Shown here piece after piece: positions 7,646 through 18,034 of a stretch of 55,816 bases of DNA; position 1 is the first letter of the stretch; the number at the start of each line of letters is the position of its first letter. The DNA comes from an uncultured Alphaproteobacteria bacterium (GTDB lineage: Bacteria > Pseudomonadota > Alphaproteobacteria > GCA-002720895): positions 1 through 55,816 of the forward strand of contig CACLKH010000005.1 in NCBI GenBank assembly GCA_902607475.1. Reading direction: 5' to 3'. The notes below the pieces were generated by a model. The model made no database searches. It was not told the DNA's origin and worked only from the letters and a program-made list of their open reading frames with translations. The position numbers were made by a program, and so were the translations under genes.

Positions 7646-9067
7646 TTAATAACGATCTACAGATGCAATTCTTAGAACATTTGTTGCACCACTTTGACCA
7701 AATGGTACACCTGCAGTAATAACGACACGATCACCTTTTTTTGCAAATTTCTCTTTTTTTGCTAATTTACCCGCCTTTAAAACCATATCTTTGAAATTTC
7801 TAGCATCCGTTGTGTGAACACAATGAACACCCCATACCAAAGCTAATCTTCGAGCAGTATCTAGATTCGGAGATATACTTAAAATTGGTACATCAGGTCT
7901 TTCTCTTGCAGCTCTTAAAGCTGTTGATCCAGAAGTTGTATAAGTAACGACAGCTTTTGCAGACATAATTCTAGCTACGTATTTTGCAGATTCTGTTATT
8001 GCATCTTCAGCTGTTGATTCTGCTTTTACATGTCTAACTTCATTTATATTAAAATATAAAGGGTCATTTTCAACTTTCTCAATTATTTTATTCATCATTT
8101 GAACGGATTCATTAGGGTATGAGCCAATAGCAGTTTCTGCTGATAACATAACTGCATCTGTTCCATCATAAATTGCTGTTGCAACATCAGATGCCTCAGC
8201 TCTTGTTGGAGTTGGATAAGTTACCATTGAGTCAAGCATTTGAGTTGCAACTACAACAGGCTTACCAGCTTGTCTACAAGCATTGATAATTCTTTTTTGT
8301 TGGCTTGGTAATGACTCTAAAGGTGCTTCAATTCCTAGATCTCCTCTTGCAATCATAATTGCATCAGAAACTTTTATTATTTTATCTAAATTTTTTAAAG
8401 CGCTTGGTTTTTCGAGCTTTGTTAAGACAGATGCCTTGCCTTTAATTATTTTTTTGAACTTTAAAACATCCTTTTCTGTTTGAATAAACGATAAAGCTAT
8501 CCAATCAACTCCTAATTTTAAAGCTAATTTTAAATCTTCCTTATCTTTTTTTGTCAAAGAACCAGAAACTGATTTTAAATTAGGTATATTAAAACCTTTA
8601 TTACTAGATATAAAACCACTGAATTTTACTTTTGTTTCAATATAATGACTATTTTTCTTTGTAACTACTAAAGTTAGTTTTCCATCATCAACTAAGATTT
8701 TATTTCCTTTTTTAATTTTTTTAAAAATTTCTTTATGGGGCAAGCAACCTCTATATTTATTTCCTGGTGTAGGATCTAGATCAAAAATAAATTTTTTGCC
8801 ATTTTTGAGGAAAATTGGTCCATTCTCAAATTTTCCTACTCTTAATTTAGGTCCTTGAAGATCCATTAAAATTCCAATTGGTCTTTTTACTTTTTTTTCT
8901 AATAATCTTATTTCTTTAAATCTTTTTATATGTGTTGATACAACATCATGACTAAAATTTAATCTGAAAATATCAGCACCAGATAAAAAAAGTTTTTTGA
9001 TTGTTTTTAGATCTGAAGTGGACGGTCCTAGAGTTGCAATTATTTTAGCTTTTCTTATTCTTCTCAT
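7646..9067 (-). CDS. pyk: Pyruvate kinase
   Basis: KIIATLGPSTSDLKTIKKLFLSGADIFRLNFSHD, IMIARGDLGIE, MLDSMVTYPTPTRAEASDVATAIYDGTDAVMLSAETA. Confidence 0.98.
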   Translation of the reverse strand: MRRIRKAKIIATLGPSTSDLKTIKKLFLSGADIFRLNFSHDVVSTHIKRFKEIRLLEKKVKRPIGILMDLQGPKLRVGKFENGPIFLKNGKKFIFDLDPTPGNKYRGCLPHKEIFKKIKKGNKILVDDGKLTLVVTKKNSHYIETKVKFSGFISSNKGFNIPNLKSVSGSLTKKDKEDLKLALKLGVDWIALSFIQTEKDVLKFKKIIKGKASVLTKLEKPSALKNLDKIIKVSDAIMIARGDLGIEAPLESLPSQQKRIINACRQAGKPVVVATQMLDSMVTYPTPTRAEASDVATAIYDGTDAVMLSAETAIGSYPNESVQMMNKIIEKVENDPLYFNINEVRHVKAESTAEDAITESAKYVARIMSAKAVVTYTTSGSTALRAARERPDVPILSISPNLDTARRLALVWGVHCVHTTDARNFKDMVLKAGKLAKKEKFAKKGDRVVITAGVPFGQSGATNVLRIASVDRY

Positions 9068-9180
9068 ATATAAAATTTTGAATTACTAATTTATAAATAG
9101 TAATTTTTTTGTTTCTTTACATGTTTTTTTGTAAATATTACTTATATATTAATGAATTTTAAAAAGAGATAATAATAGAT

Positions 9181-10308
9181 ATGAAAAACAATTTTTTTTC
9201 AGTTGGTCTCGAAGAGGAATATTTAGTTGTAAATAAATATAACGGTGAACTAATAGTAGATCCCCCGAAAGGTTTAATGAGAGATTGTAAAAAAAAACTC
9301 AAAGATCAAGTTAAACCAGAATTTTTAAGATCTCAAATTGAAGTAGGAACAAAAGTTTGTAATTCTATCAAAGATTTGAAAGATAATTTAATTTTTCTAA
9401 GAAAGAATATTGCAGAAATACTTAATAAGTACGACCTTGCATTTGTAGCTGTTTCAACCCATCCTTTTTCTGACTGGGAAACTCAAAAACATACACAAAA
9501 AAGAAGATATTTTAATTTAGCCGATAAATTTCAAATTGTAGGGAGAAGACTAGTTATTTCTGGCATGCATATTCATGTTGGCATACCCGATAATGAGTTA
9601 AAAATTGATCTAATGAATCAAATTTCCTACTTTTTACCTCATTTACTAGCTTTAAGCACATCATCACCTTTTTGGAGAGGTGAATTAACTGGTTTAAAAT
9701 CTTATAGAGTAAGTATTTTTGATGAATTACCAAGAACAGGACTTCCAGAAGAATTTGATAGTTATGATGAATACAAAAGACACATAAAAATTTTACTAAA
9801 ATCAGGTGTACTTGAAGATCCAAGTACTATTTGGTGGGATTTAAGACCTAATGTAAAATTTCCAACACTTGAAATGAGGATTTGCGATACATGCACATCA
9901 TTGAATGATGCAATTTCTATTGCTGCATTATATTTATGTATTATTCATATGGCATGCAGATTAAGAAGAGAAAATAAGAGATGGAGAATATATTCAAAAA
10001 TGTTGATTAATGAAAACAGATGGAGGGCTCAAAGATATGGTATAGAAAAAAGTTTAGTTGATTTTGGAAAAAGTAAGCTCGTATCATATAATAAATTAGC
10101 TGATGAATTAATTGTTCTGGTAAGAAAAGATGCAAAGATATTAAACTGTGAATCAGAAGTAAAAAAAATTAAAAATATATGTAAAGTAGGAACAAGTGCC
10201 GATAAGCAAATTAAAATTTTTAAAGAAGAAATGAAAAAAACAAATAATAAAAAATTAGCATTAGACCAAGTTCTAAAATTTCTTGTTAAAGAAACAATTA
10301 ATTTCTAA
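9181..10308 (+). CDS. Carboxylate-amine ligase, YbdK/GCS2 family
   Basis: FSVGLEEEYLVV, GMHIHVGI, RPNVKFPTLEMRICDTCTSL. Confidence 0.9.
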   Translation: MKNNFFSVGLEEEYLVVNKYNGELIVDPPKGLMRDCKKKLKDQVKPEFLRSQIEVGTKVCNSIKDLKDNLIFLRKNIAEILNKYDLAFVAVSTHPFSDWETQKHTQKRRYFNLADKFQIVGRRLVISGMHIHVGIPDNELKIDLMNQISYFLPHLLALSTSSPFWRGELTGLKSYRVSIFDELPRTGLPEEFDSYDEYKRHIKILLKSGVLEDPSTIWWDLRPNVKFPTLEMRICDTCTSLNDAISIAALYLCIIHMACRLRRENKRWRIYSKMLINENRWRAQRYGIEKSLVDFGKSKLVSYNKLADELIVLVRKDAKILNCESEVKKIKNICKVGTSADKQIKIFKEEMKKTNNKKLALDQVLKFLVKETINF

Positions 10309-10311
10309 ATT

Positions 10312-10572
10312 ATGGATGGAAAAAAGAAGATTGAAATAGAAGCAGAAGTTTTTCAAAAATTAGTAAAACATTTTAGAAAGAGAACAGATGTTCAAAATAT
10401 TGATTTGATGAACACAGCTGATTTTTGTAGAAACTGCTTATCCAAATGGTATATGGCATCTGCGAAAAAAAAAGGAATAAAATTAAATTACGAAGAAGCT
10501 AAAGAAATAATTTATGGGATGTCGTATGATAAATGGAAAAAAAAATATCAAAAATCTTTACCAAATAAATAA
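10312..10572 (+). CDS. DUF1244 family protein
   Basis: FQKLVKHFRKRTDVQNIDLMNTADFCRNCLSKWYMASAKKKG. Confidence 0.85.
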   Translation: MDGKKKIEIEAEVFQKLVKHFRKRTDVQNIDLMNTADFCRNCLSKWYMASAKKKGIKLNYEEAKEIIYGMSYDKWKKKYQKSLPNK

Positions 10573-10587
10573 AGAAGAATTTATAGT

Positions 10588-11562
10588 ATGAAAATTTTAG
10601 TAACAGGGGCGGCAGGTTTTATAGGATTTCATTTATGTAAAAAATTATTAGAAGATAAGCATACAGTCTTAGGAATTGACAATATTAATAATTACTATGA
10701 TGTAAAATTAAAAAAAAACAGATTAAAAATTTTATTAGGAAAAAAAAATTTTAAATTTAAAAAAGTAGATATTTCTGATACCAATTTCGTAAAAAAAATA
10801 TATCCAATAGCAAAGAATTTTAGAATAATAATACATCTTGCAGCGCAAGCTGGGGTAAGATATTCCATTACTCACCCATATAAATATATTGAGAGTAATG
10901 TTAAGGCTCAAATATCAATATTAGAACTAGCAAAAAAAATAAAAAGCTTTCAACATTTAATTTACGCAAGTTCTTCTTCTGTTTATGGTGCTAATAAAAA
11001 AACTCCTTTTTCAATAAATGACAGAGTTGATAACCCAGTATCTTTATACGGGGCTTCAAAAAGGGCAGGAGAATTAATTGCGCAATCATATTCAAGAATG
11101 TTTAATATTAATTGCACTGGTTTAAGATTTTTTTCTGTTTATGGTCCATGGGGTCGTCCCGATATGGCAGCATATATTTTTACAAGAGATATTTTTCAAA
11201 ATAAATCTTTGGATTTATTTAATTTTGGCAGAATGGAAAGGGATTTTACTTTTATTGATGACATAATTAGTGGCATTACTCCATTAATAAAGACTAAGAA
11301 AAGAAAAAGTAATTTACATAAAATCTATAATTTAGGAAATAATAAACCGCAACAACTTTTAAAAATGATTTCTTTATTAGAAATGCTATGTGAAAGAAAA
11401 GCAAAAATAAATAAAAAAAGAATGCAGTTAGGTGATGTTCGTCATACATATGCAAACATTAAAGAAAGTAAAAAGGATTTAAAATTTAAACCGAAAACTA
11501 ATTTAAAAGAAGGATTAGAACAGTTTGTTAATTGGTATAAAGAATATCACAAGATTAATTAG
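10588..11562 (+). CDS. NAD-dependent epimerase, UDP-glucuronate 4-epimerase-like
   Basis: MKILVTGAAGFIGFHL, HLAAQAGVRYSITHPYKYIESN, YGASKRAGE, RFFSVYGPWGRPDMAAYIFT. Confidence 0.92.
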   Translation: MKILVTGAAGFIGFHLCKKLLEDKHTVLGIDNINNYYDVKLKKNRLKILLGKKNFKFKKVDISDTNFVKKIYPIAKNFRIIIHLAAQAGVRYSITHPYKYIESNVKAQISILELAKKIKSFQHLIYASSSSVYGANKKTPFSINDRVDNPVSLYGASKRAGELIAQSYSRMFNINCTGLRFFSVYGPWGRPDMAAYIFTRDIFQNKSLDLFNFGRMERDFTFIDDIISGITPLIKTKKRKSNLHKIYNLGNNKPQQLLKMISLLEMLCERKAKINKKRMQLGDVRHTYANIKESKKDLKFKPKTNLKEGLEQFVNWYKEYHKIN

Positions 11563-13283
11563 TTATAAAAGCCTTCAATATCTTTTTTATATTTTTCATA
11601 AACTTTTTTTCTTTTAATTTTCATTGTAGGGGTTAGAAAACCACTTTTTTGATCTAATTGTTCATTTATTAACATATATTTTCTTATTTTTTCAGTAGAG
11701 GATAGTTTTTCATTTATTTTTTTTAAATACTTATCAATTTCATTATTTATTCCATTTTTTTTTGAATAATCATTATTAATAAATATCAAAGCAATTAAAA
11801 ATGGTTTGTTATCTCCAAATACGATTACTTGAGATATTAAATCACTAGATGTAAACATATTTTCAATTTTTTGGGGCGCAATATTATCACCACCAGTTGT
11901 AACAATAATATCTTTTTTTCTATCAGTTATTATTAAGTGATTGTCTTTATCTATTTCACCTATGTCTCCTGTATATAACCAATTATTTTTTATTTTTTCT
12001 TTTGTTTCTTTTTCTTTTCCTAAATAACCTTTCATTAAATTATCACCTTTTATTAATATTTCACCATCAGTAGCTATTTTTACTTCAACACCTTTTATAG
12101 GTGGGCCAACAGTTCCTATTTTATTTAATTCTGGACGATTACAACTAACAGTAGGGGAGGTTTCTGTTAAACCATATCCTTGTAAAATTTTTATTCCAAT
12201 TGCTTCAAAAAAAATATTAATTTCGTAGCTTAATGCACCACCTCCAGAAATGAAAAATTTTAAATTTTTTCCAAAAATTTTTTTTATTTTATTATCAATC
12301 ATAATTTTAAAAAAGAATTTAAAAAAACGTGTTATGAGTAAAAATTTTTTTTGATTTAAATAAATTTTTTTTCCTAAATTTAAATTTATATTAAAAATTT
12401 TTTCTAATATTTTATTTTTAGAAAAGTTATTTAATATTTTCTTATAAATAGCCTCATAAAATCTTGGAACGGCAGCAATATAAGTTGGGTTAACTTCTTT
12501 AAAATTAGTAAATAGTTTATCCATATTCTCTGCATAGAAAATTTCACTTGATGTAAGTAATGGCATAAATTGTCCAGCAGTATGTTCATAGGAATGAGAT
12601 AAAGGTAAAAAAGAAATGTATCTTTCATTATTAAAATTTATATTTTTAAAAATATCCAAAGATCCAATTAAATTAGAACATATTGATTTATGGGTTAAAA
12701 TTACTCCTTTTGGGGTCCCGCTGGTTCCAGAAGTATAAATAATGCACGCAGGGTCATCTTGCGTTATTTTTATTTTTACATCTTTATTCTTTATTTTTTC
12801 TTTCCAGAGATCTTCTATATAAATTATGTTTTTATTTAGACTATGATTTATTTTTTCATAAGAAAAAATATTTTTAATTTCCTTATTATTTTTTATTGCA
12901 GGTACAAAGTTTAAAAATAATTTTTTATTTGAAATAAATACCATTTTTGCTTGGCTGTCTTTTATTAAGTATTCATAATCTTTTTTCGTATAAGTAGTAT
13001 AAGCGGGAACGGTTATACCTCCTGCAAGCATTATGGCAAAATCAGTAATAAACCAATTCGGATTGTTTTCTGAAATAATTATAACCTTGTCTCCTTTTTT
13101 AATTCCTAACTGAATAAGTTTTGATGAAAGTAATAAAATTCTTTTTCTTACAATTTTCCAAGAATATGATTTGTATTGATTATTTACTTTGTGCCAAAGA
13201 AGAGGTTTATCTAATTGCTTTTTTGCTTCTTCGAAAAATAATTCTGTTAATGTTTTCCAATTAAATTCTTTATCATTTATCAT
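11559..13283 (-). CDS. Long-chain fatty-acid-CoA ligase (AMP-binding)
   Basis: IIYTSGTSGTPKGVILTHKS, LQGYGLTETSPTVSCN, YTGDIGEID, ITDRKKDIIVTTGGDNIAPQKIE. Confidence 0.95.
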   Translation of the reverse strand: MINDKEFNWKTLTELFFEEAKKQLDKPLLWHKVNNQYKSYSWKIVRKRILLLSSKLIQLGIKKGDKVIIISENNPNWFITDFAIMLAGGITVPAYTTYTKKDYEYLIKDSQAKMVFISNKKLFLNFVPAIKNNKEIKNIFSYEKINHSLNKNIIYIEDLWKEKIKNKDVKIKITQDDPACIIYTSGTSGTPKGVILTHKSICSNLIGSLDIFKNINFNNERYISFLPLSHSYEHTAGQFMPLLTSSEIFYAENMDKLFTNFKEVNPTYIAAVPRFYEAIYKKILNNFSKNKILEKIFNINLNLGKKIYLNQKKFLLITRFFKFFFKIMIDNKIKKIFGKNLKFFISGGGALSYEINIFFEAIGIKILQGYGLTETSPTVSCNRPELNKIGTVGPPIKGVEVKIATDGEILIKGDNLMKGYLGKEKETKEKIKNNWLYTGDIGEIDKDNHLIITDRKKDIIVTTGGDNIAPQKIENMFTSSDLISQVIVFGDNKPFLIALIFINNDYSKKNGINNEIDKYLKKINEKLSSTEKIRKYMLINEQLDQKSGFLTPTMKIKRKKVYEKYKKDIEGFYN

Positions 13284-13353
13284 ATCAGCAATTGATATTT
13301 AAATTGTTCTATATATTTTATTATCAATCGTATATTTTAGAATTATAAATAAA

Positions 13354-14688
13354 TTGAACAATATTTTAGATAAAGATAAATTCTCAAAAAGAGCAAGTAG
13401 ATATATCCAATTAACGGGGCAAGTTGGAGGTTTGTTAGCTAAATTAGGTGCTAATAGATACTTAGGTTTAGATATTAATAAGGATAAACATGCTTTAAAT
13501 TTAAAAAAAAATTTAGGAGAAGTAAAAGGACCCTTCATGAAAATAGCACAACTTATTTCTATGATCCCAGATGCTTTACCAATAGAGTATTCAAATCAAT
13601 TAATGCAATTGCAATCACACGCACCTTCAATGGGAGAATCTTTTGTTAGAAGAAGAATGGCAAATGAATTAGGAGAGAATTGGAAAAAATTTTTTTTAAA
13701 TTTTAACACTACTGCATCTTACGCCGCATCGCTTGGACAAGTTCATAAAGCAGAATTAAAAAATGGAGATATCGTTGCATGTAAGCTCCAATATCCAGAT
13801 ATGGAATCCGCAGTTACTGCAGACTTAAATCAATTTAAAATAATTTTAAATTTATTTGAAAAATATAATAAAGTTATTAAAACAAAAAAAATTTTTTCAG
13901 AAATAAAAGATCGTTTAGTTGAAGAAATTGATTATGAAAACGAAATAAGAAATATGAATATTTTTGAAAAAATATTTAAATTTAATAAATCTGTAAATAT
14001 TCCAAAAATTTATAGAAGTTCTTCAACAAGAAGATTAATCACAATGAGCTGGCTTGAAGGGCAATCGTTAGACAATATACTTCTGAATTCAAAAAATAAA
14101 AAGGAATTATCTGAAAGAATAGCTATTAATATTTTTAATGCATGGTATATGCCATTTTACAAATTTTGCGTTATTCATGGAGATCCACATTTTGGAAACT
14201 ATTCTTTTAAAAAGAATGGAGATATTAATCTATTTGATTTTGGTTGTGTAAGACTTTTCCCTATCAGTTTTGTTAAAGCAGTTTTAAATTTATATTATGC
14301 CCTTGAAAAAAAAGATGAAGATTTAACTGTCGAAGCTTATAAAACTTGGGGATTTAAAAAAATTAATAAAAAATTAATTAAAATTTTAAATTTATGGGCT
14401 TCATATATATATGGACCGTTATTAGAAGACAAAAAAAGATTAATTCAGGGAGAAAAAAATAGAGGTTACGGATTGGATGTAGCAAATAATGTTTATAAAG
14501 AATTAAAAAAAATTGGAGGAGTAGAACCTCCAAAAGAATTTGTTTTTATGGATAGGGCTGCTATAGGAATGGGATCATTGTTTATGAAATTAGATGTCAA
14601 ACTAAACTGGCATAAATTATTTAAAGACTTGATTAATGATTTTGACGAAAAAAGAATATTAAAGGAAAGAAATAGAGTAATAAATTAA
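13354..14688 (+). CDS. ABC1/UbiB (COQ8/AarF) family kinase-like protein
   Basis: [23 protein letters not shown] (KxGQ-like motif), [43 protein letters not shown]. Confidence 0.93.
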   Translation: MNNILDKDKFSKRASRYIQLTGQVGGLLAKLGANRYLGLDINKDKHALNLKKNLGEVKGPFMKIAQLISMIPDALPIEYSNQLMQLQSHAPSMGESFVRRRMANELGENWKKFFLNFNTTASYAASLGQVHKAELKNGDIVACKLQYPDMESAVTADLNQFKIILNLFEKYNKVIKTKKIFSEIKDRLVEEIDYENEIRNMNIFEKIFKFNKSVNIPKIYRSSSTRRLITMSWLEGQSLDNILLNSKNKKELSERIAINIFNAWYMPFYKFCVIHGDPHFGNYSFKKNGDINLFDFGCVRLFPISFVKAVLNLYYALEKKDEDLTVEAYKTWGFKKINKKLIKILNLWASYIYGPLLEDKKRLIQGEKNRGYGLDVANNVYKELKKIGGVEPPKEFVFMDRAAIGMGSLFMKLDVKLNWHKLFKDLINDFDEKRILKERNRVIN

Positions 14689-14873
14689 TATCGCCTTTGG
14701 AATTTTCTTTTTCTTCTCAGAACTTCTGATGCCACCCTCTTTCTTTTGACTGAAGGTTTCTCATAGTGTCTTCTTAACTTCATTTCTTTAAAAAGACCTT
14801 CTTGTTGCATTTTTTTTTTTAAAATTTTTAATGCAATCTCTAAATTGTTATCTCTAATAAATATCTGTACTAT
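14685..14873 (-). CDS. rpsU: 30S ribosomal protein S21, apparent ATA start codon (not in ORF track)
   Basis: Reverse strand: (I/M)[61 protein letters not shown]. No in-frame ATG/GTG/TTG between the upstream stop and residue 1; AAGG SD-like sequence 8 nt upstream of the ATA. Confidence 0.9.
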   Translation of the reverse strand: MVQIFIRDNNLEIALKILKKKMQQEGLFKEMKLRRHYEKPSVKRKRVASEVLRRKRKFQRRY

Positions 14874-14983
14874 TTTACTTACCTTTATTTTTACTTTTTA
14901 AGTTAATAATTTATTTGATAAGAGAATATGAATAAATGAATAAAATTCAATTATTTTTTATAAAAAATATTAATAATGAATTT

Positions 14984-15466
14984 TTATAATGGGTCTTTTC
15001 TTACTTTATCGCTTTGTTTTTTTCTGTAATTTTTTAACTTACTTTCTATTTCTTGGTCACTTAGAGACAAAATTGCCGCAGCAAGCAGACCAGCATTTTT
15101 TGAGCCTGCAGAACCAATCGCTAAAGTCCCTACTGGTATACCGGGTGGCATTTGGGCAATTGATAATAAACTATCCAGTCCTTTTAAGCTTTTACTTTCA
15201 ATAGGCACCCCTAAAACTGGTAGATGAGTATGTGCTGCTATAACACCAGGTAATGCAGCTGCCATACCAGCACCTCCAATAAATACTTTAACCCCATTTT
15301 TTTCTGCATCTAAAATATATTCTCTAAGCCTATCAGGGGTTCTATGTGCTGAAATAACTCGAGATTCGTTTTTTATTCCTAATTCATTAAGAACTTCTGA
15401 GGCTGGTTTCATTTCTTCAGCATCAGATTCACTACCCATTATAATTGCTACTTTTATATTGCTCAT
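14984..15466 (-). CDS. purE: N5-carboxyaminoimidazole ribonucleotide mutase
   Basis: VAIIMGSESDAEEMKPASEVLNELGI, SAHRTPDRL, GGAGMAAALPGVIAAHTHLPVLGVPI. Confidence 0.97.
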   Translation of the reverse strand: MSNIKVAIIMGSESDAEEMKPASEVLNELGIKNESRVISAHRTPDRLREYILDAEKNGVKVFIGGAGMAAALPGVIAAHTHLPVLGVPIESKSLKGLDSLLSIAQMPPGIPVGTLAIGSAGSKNAGLLAAAILSLSDQEIESKLKNYRKKQSDKVRKDPL

Positions 15467-15471
15467 ATCAT

Positions 15472-16059
15472 TTATATTTTCTTTAATTCACTATTTTCAT
15501 CATTTTTTTTTTCATCTAGTTCATTTGGAATAGGACCATTTTCTTTTTTTTGTATTTCTGATATTTTATTTAAGTCTTTTTCACTGCAAAATCCTAATTT
15601 TACAGGATCTTTTGTAATAATATTTTCATAATTCCAATGACTTTTATTTCTTATTGAATCAACAGTATTTTTCGTTGTTCGTATAAGCCTACAAATTTCA
15701 TTATCAGTTATAGTTGGAAATTCTTTTAATAACCATTTAATTGCGCCAGGTCTCTCTTGCCTTTTAGCTATTGGAGTATATTTTGCGCCTTTAGCTATTT
15801 TTTTTGGTTTTGGTAATTCGCTTTTTTTTATTTTTAATTTTAGTTTAGAGTTTTTTTCACATTTTTTTATTTCATCAGTAGTTAAAATTTTATTATTAAT
15901 TGGATTTATTCCAGGCATTTTGTCCACAACATCTCCATTTGCTATTGACTCAATTTCTAAAATGTGTAATTCACAAAAGTCAGATATTTGGCCAAAAGTA
16001 AGAGAAGTATTTTCTAATAACCAAACTGCTGTAGCTTTCGGCATTAAAATTTTTGCCAT
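15472..16059 (-). CDS. DUF1013 family protein (CcrM-associated-type alphaproteobacterial protein)
   Basis: MPKATAVWLLENTSLTFGQISDFCELHILEIESIANGDV...GAIKWLLKEFPTITDNEICRLIRTTKNTVDSIRNKSHWN. Confidence 0.85.
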   Translation of the reverse strand: MAKILMPKATAVWLLENTSLTFGQISDFCELHILEIESIANGDVVDKMPGINPINNKILTTDEIKKCEKNSKLKLKIKKSELPKPKKIAKGAKYTPIAKRQERPGAIKWLLKEFPTITDNEICRLIRTTKNTVDSIRNKSHWNYENIITKDPVKLGFCSEKDLNKISEIQKKENGPIPNELDEKKNDENSELKKI

Positions 16060-16103
16060 GTTTTATTAATTAAAATTTAAATGATTATTTATTTCAAAAT
16101 ATA

Positions 16104-17081
16104 TTAAATAGTTAATGCTATTTTACCAAAATGTAACCCTTTATCCATATAAATATGAGCATCTTGCACTTTATTAAAAGGAAAAGTTTTACACAAAACT
16201 GGCTTAATTTTTTTTTTTTCTATTAATGGCCAAATATTTTTTTTTAAATCTTTTGCTATTTTTTCTTTTTCTTCTAAAGATCCAATTCTAAGAGTAGACC
16301 CTGTAATAACTAATCTTTTAAGCATTATCATCATCAAATTTACACGTACAACAGATCCTGTTAACCAACCAATATTTATCAACGTTCCATTTCTTTTTAA
16401 AACATTAATATTCTTTTGGACATAATTTCCTCCGACAATATCTAAAATATAATCAACTCCCTGATTATTTGTTTTTTTTTTAATAAATTCTTCAAAATTT
16501 ATTTTTTTTGAATTAATCCCATGATCAGCACCAATTTTTTTACAATCTTGTATTTTTGTATCTGAACGCGCTGTTATAAAAACTTCTAAGCCAAAATTTT
16601 TAGCAAATTGTATGGCTGTCGTTCCAATGCCACTCGAACCACCATGAATTAAAATTTTTTCATTTTTCTTTATTCTATTTCTTATAAATAAGTTAAACCA
16701 AACTGTAAAGAAAGTTTCAGGTATTGTAGAAGCTTCTTCAAAATTTATATTTTTTGGTATTGGAAGACATTGAGAATAGGGAGCCAAACAATATTCTGAG
16801 TAACCCCCTCCAGATACTAAAGCACATACTTTATCACCTATTTTTATATTTTTTGTTTTTTCTCCAAGTTCAACCACTTCCCCAGATACTTCAAGGCCTA
16901 AAATATCACTCGCATCTTTTGGAGGAGGATAACCACCCTCCCTTTGTAGAATATCAGGTCTATTTACGCCAGCAGCTTTTACTTTTACTAAAACTTCATT
17001 TTTTTTTGGCTTTGGTACTGGTCTAGATCCTATATATAATACCTCAGGGCCCCCGTGCTTCTTAATTTCAACTACTTTCAC
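16104..17081 (-). CDS. NAD(P)H quinone oxidoreductase, zinc-independent MDR superfamily
   Basis: MKVVEIKKHGGPEVLYIGSRPVPKPKKNEVLVKVKAAGVNRPDILQREGGYPPP; HGGSSGIGTTAIQFAK. Confidence 0.93.
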   Translation of the reverse strand: MKVVEIKKHGGPEVLYIGSRPVPKPKKNEVLVKVKAAGVNRPDILQREGGYPPPKDASDILGLEVSGEVVELGEKTKNIKIGDKVCALVSGGGYSEYCLAPYSQCLPIPKNINFEEASTIPETFFTVWFNLFIRNRIKKNEKILIHGGSSGIGTTAIQFAKNFGLEVFITARSDTKIQDCKKIGADHGINSKKINFEEFIKKKTNNQGVDYILDIVGGNYVQKNINVLKRNGTLINIGWLTGSVVRVNLMMIMLKRLVITGSTLRIGSLEEKEKIAKDLKKNIWPLIEKKKIKPVLCKTFPFNKVQDAHIYMDKGLHFGKIALTI

Positions 17082-17089
17082 TTAACTAT

Positions 17090-17377
17090 CTATTTTTTTT
17101 CTTTGTTAATTTGAGGTTTAGCTTGAACTTTATTTTTATCTACTTTCTCTTCTTTATTTTTTTTATAATTTTTAAATCTTTTTGCAAATTTTGATATTTG
17201 TCCTTGAGTATCAACCAATTTTTTTTCACCACCACTCCATGCAGGGTGTGATTTTGGATCAATATCTAGATTAAGAATATCACCTTTCTTTCCCCAAGTT
17301 GATTTTGTTTTAAATTTAGTACCATCAGTCATAACAACTTCAATTTCATGGTAATCAGGATGAATGTTTTTTTTCAT
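17090..17377 (-). CDS. rpmE: 50S ribosomal protein L31 (no zinc-binding cysteines)
   Basis: [50 protein letters not shown]. Confidence 0.96.
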   Translation of the reverse strand: MKKNIHPDYHEIEVVMTDGTKFKTKSTWGKKGDILNLDIDPKSHPAWSGGEKKLVDTQGQISKFAKRFKNYKKNKEEKVDKNKVQAKPQINKEKK

Positions 17378-17399
17378 AAATATAAACTATATTTTTTTT

Positions 17400-18032
17400 T
17401 TATTTTTTTTCAAATTCAATTATTACTTTATTTTCTTTATTTTTAGAATCTCCAAATGATTTAACTATTAAATTTTTAGCTGGCACTCCTTCTTTCATAA
17501 TAATAGATCTTATATTAATAGCCCTATCAAGTGATAATCTTCTGGAAACATCATCAGTTTTATTAGTTTGTGCATATGAAGTAATTTTAAAAGTTAAGTT
17601 TTTTTTATTAGTTTGATTATTAATAAAATTTCTTATTTTATCTATGTCTTCATTTTTAAGATTTGCAGTTTCTGAGTTAAAAAGAATATGCGTTTGATTA
17701 ATGAATCCATTTATTGGTTTATTAATTCTAGCAAGCTTTTTATCTATATTATCTATAAGATTTTCTGTTTTACTTTTTTCTTTAACTGTATTTTTGGTTT
17801 TAATTTCGACATTTTTTCTTTTTTTTATTTTGGTTCTTATATCTTTTTTTATTATAATTTCTGCTTGATTTCTATTTTTATTTAAGTTTTCAATAATTGA
17901 TAAATTTACGTCAATATCATTTTGATATTTTGTTCCAATTTCAACAGGATCAATAGCTGGTAAAGAATTTGAAAAAAAAATATATATTAATATAAAAAAA
18001 ATTAATTTAAATTTTCTTATTATTGATTTCAT
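17400..18032 (-). CDS. OmpA-family C-terminal domain protein with signal peptide
   Basis: ILFNSETANLKNEDIDKIRNFIN...SRRLSLDRAINIRSIIMKEGVPAKNLIVKSFGD. Confidence 0.8.
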   Translation of the reverse strand: MKSIIRKFKLIFFILIYIFFSNSLPAIDPVEIGTKYQNDIDVNLSIIENLNKNRNQAEIIIKKDIRTKIKKRKNVEIKTKNTVKEKSKTENLIDNIDKKLARINKPINGFINQTHILFNSETANLKNEDIDKIRNFINNQTNKKNLTFKITSYAQTNKTDDVSRRLSLDRAINIRSIIMKEGVPAKNLIVKSFGDSKNKENKVIIEFEKK

Positions 18033-18034
18033 AT

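Noticed and set aside
9081-9105. AATTACTA-N9-TAGTAATT hairpin with T run between pyk and the YbdK-like gene
   Set aside because: Lies between divergent genes, pure AT stem; more likely promoter-region palindrome by composition than a terminator.
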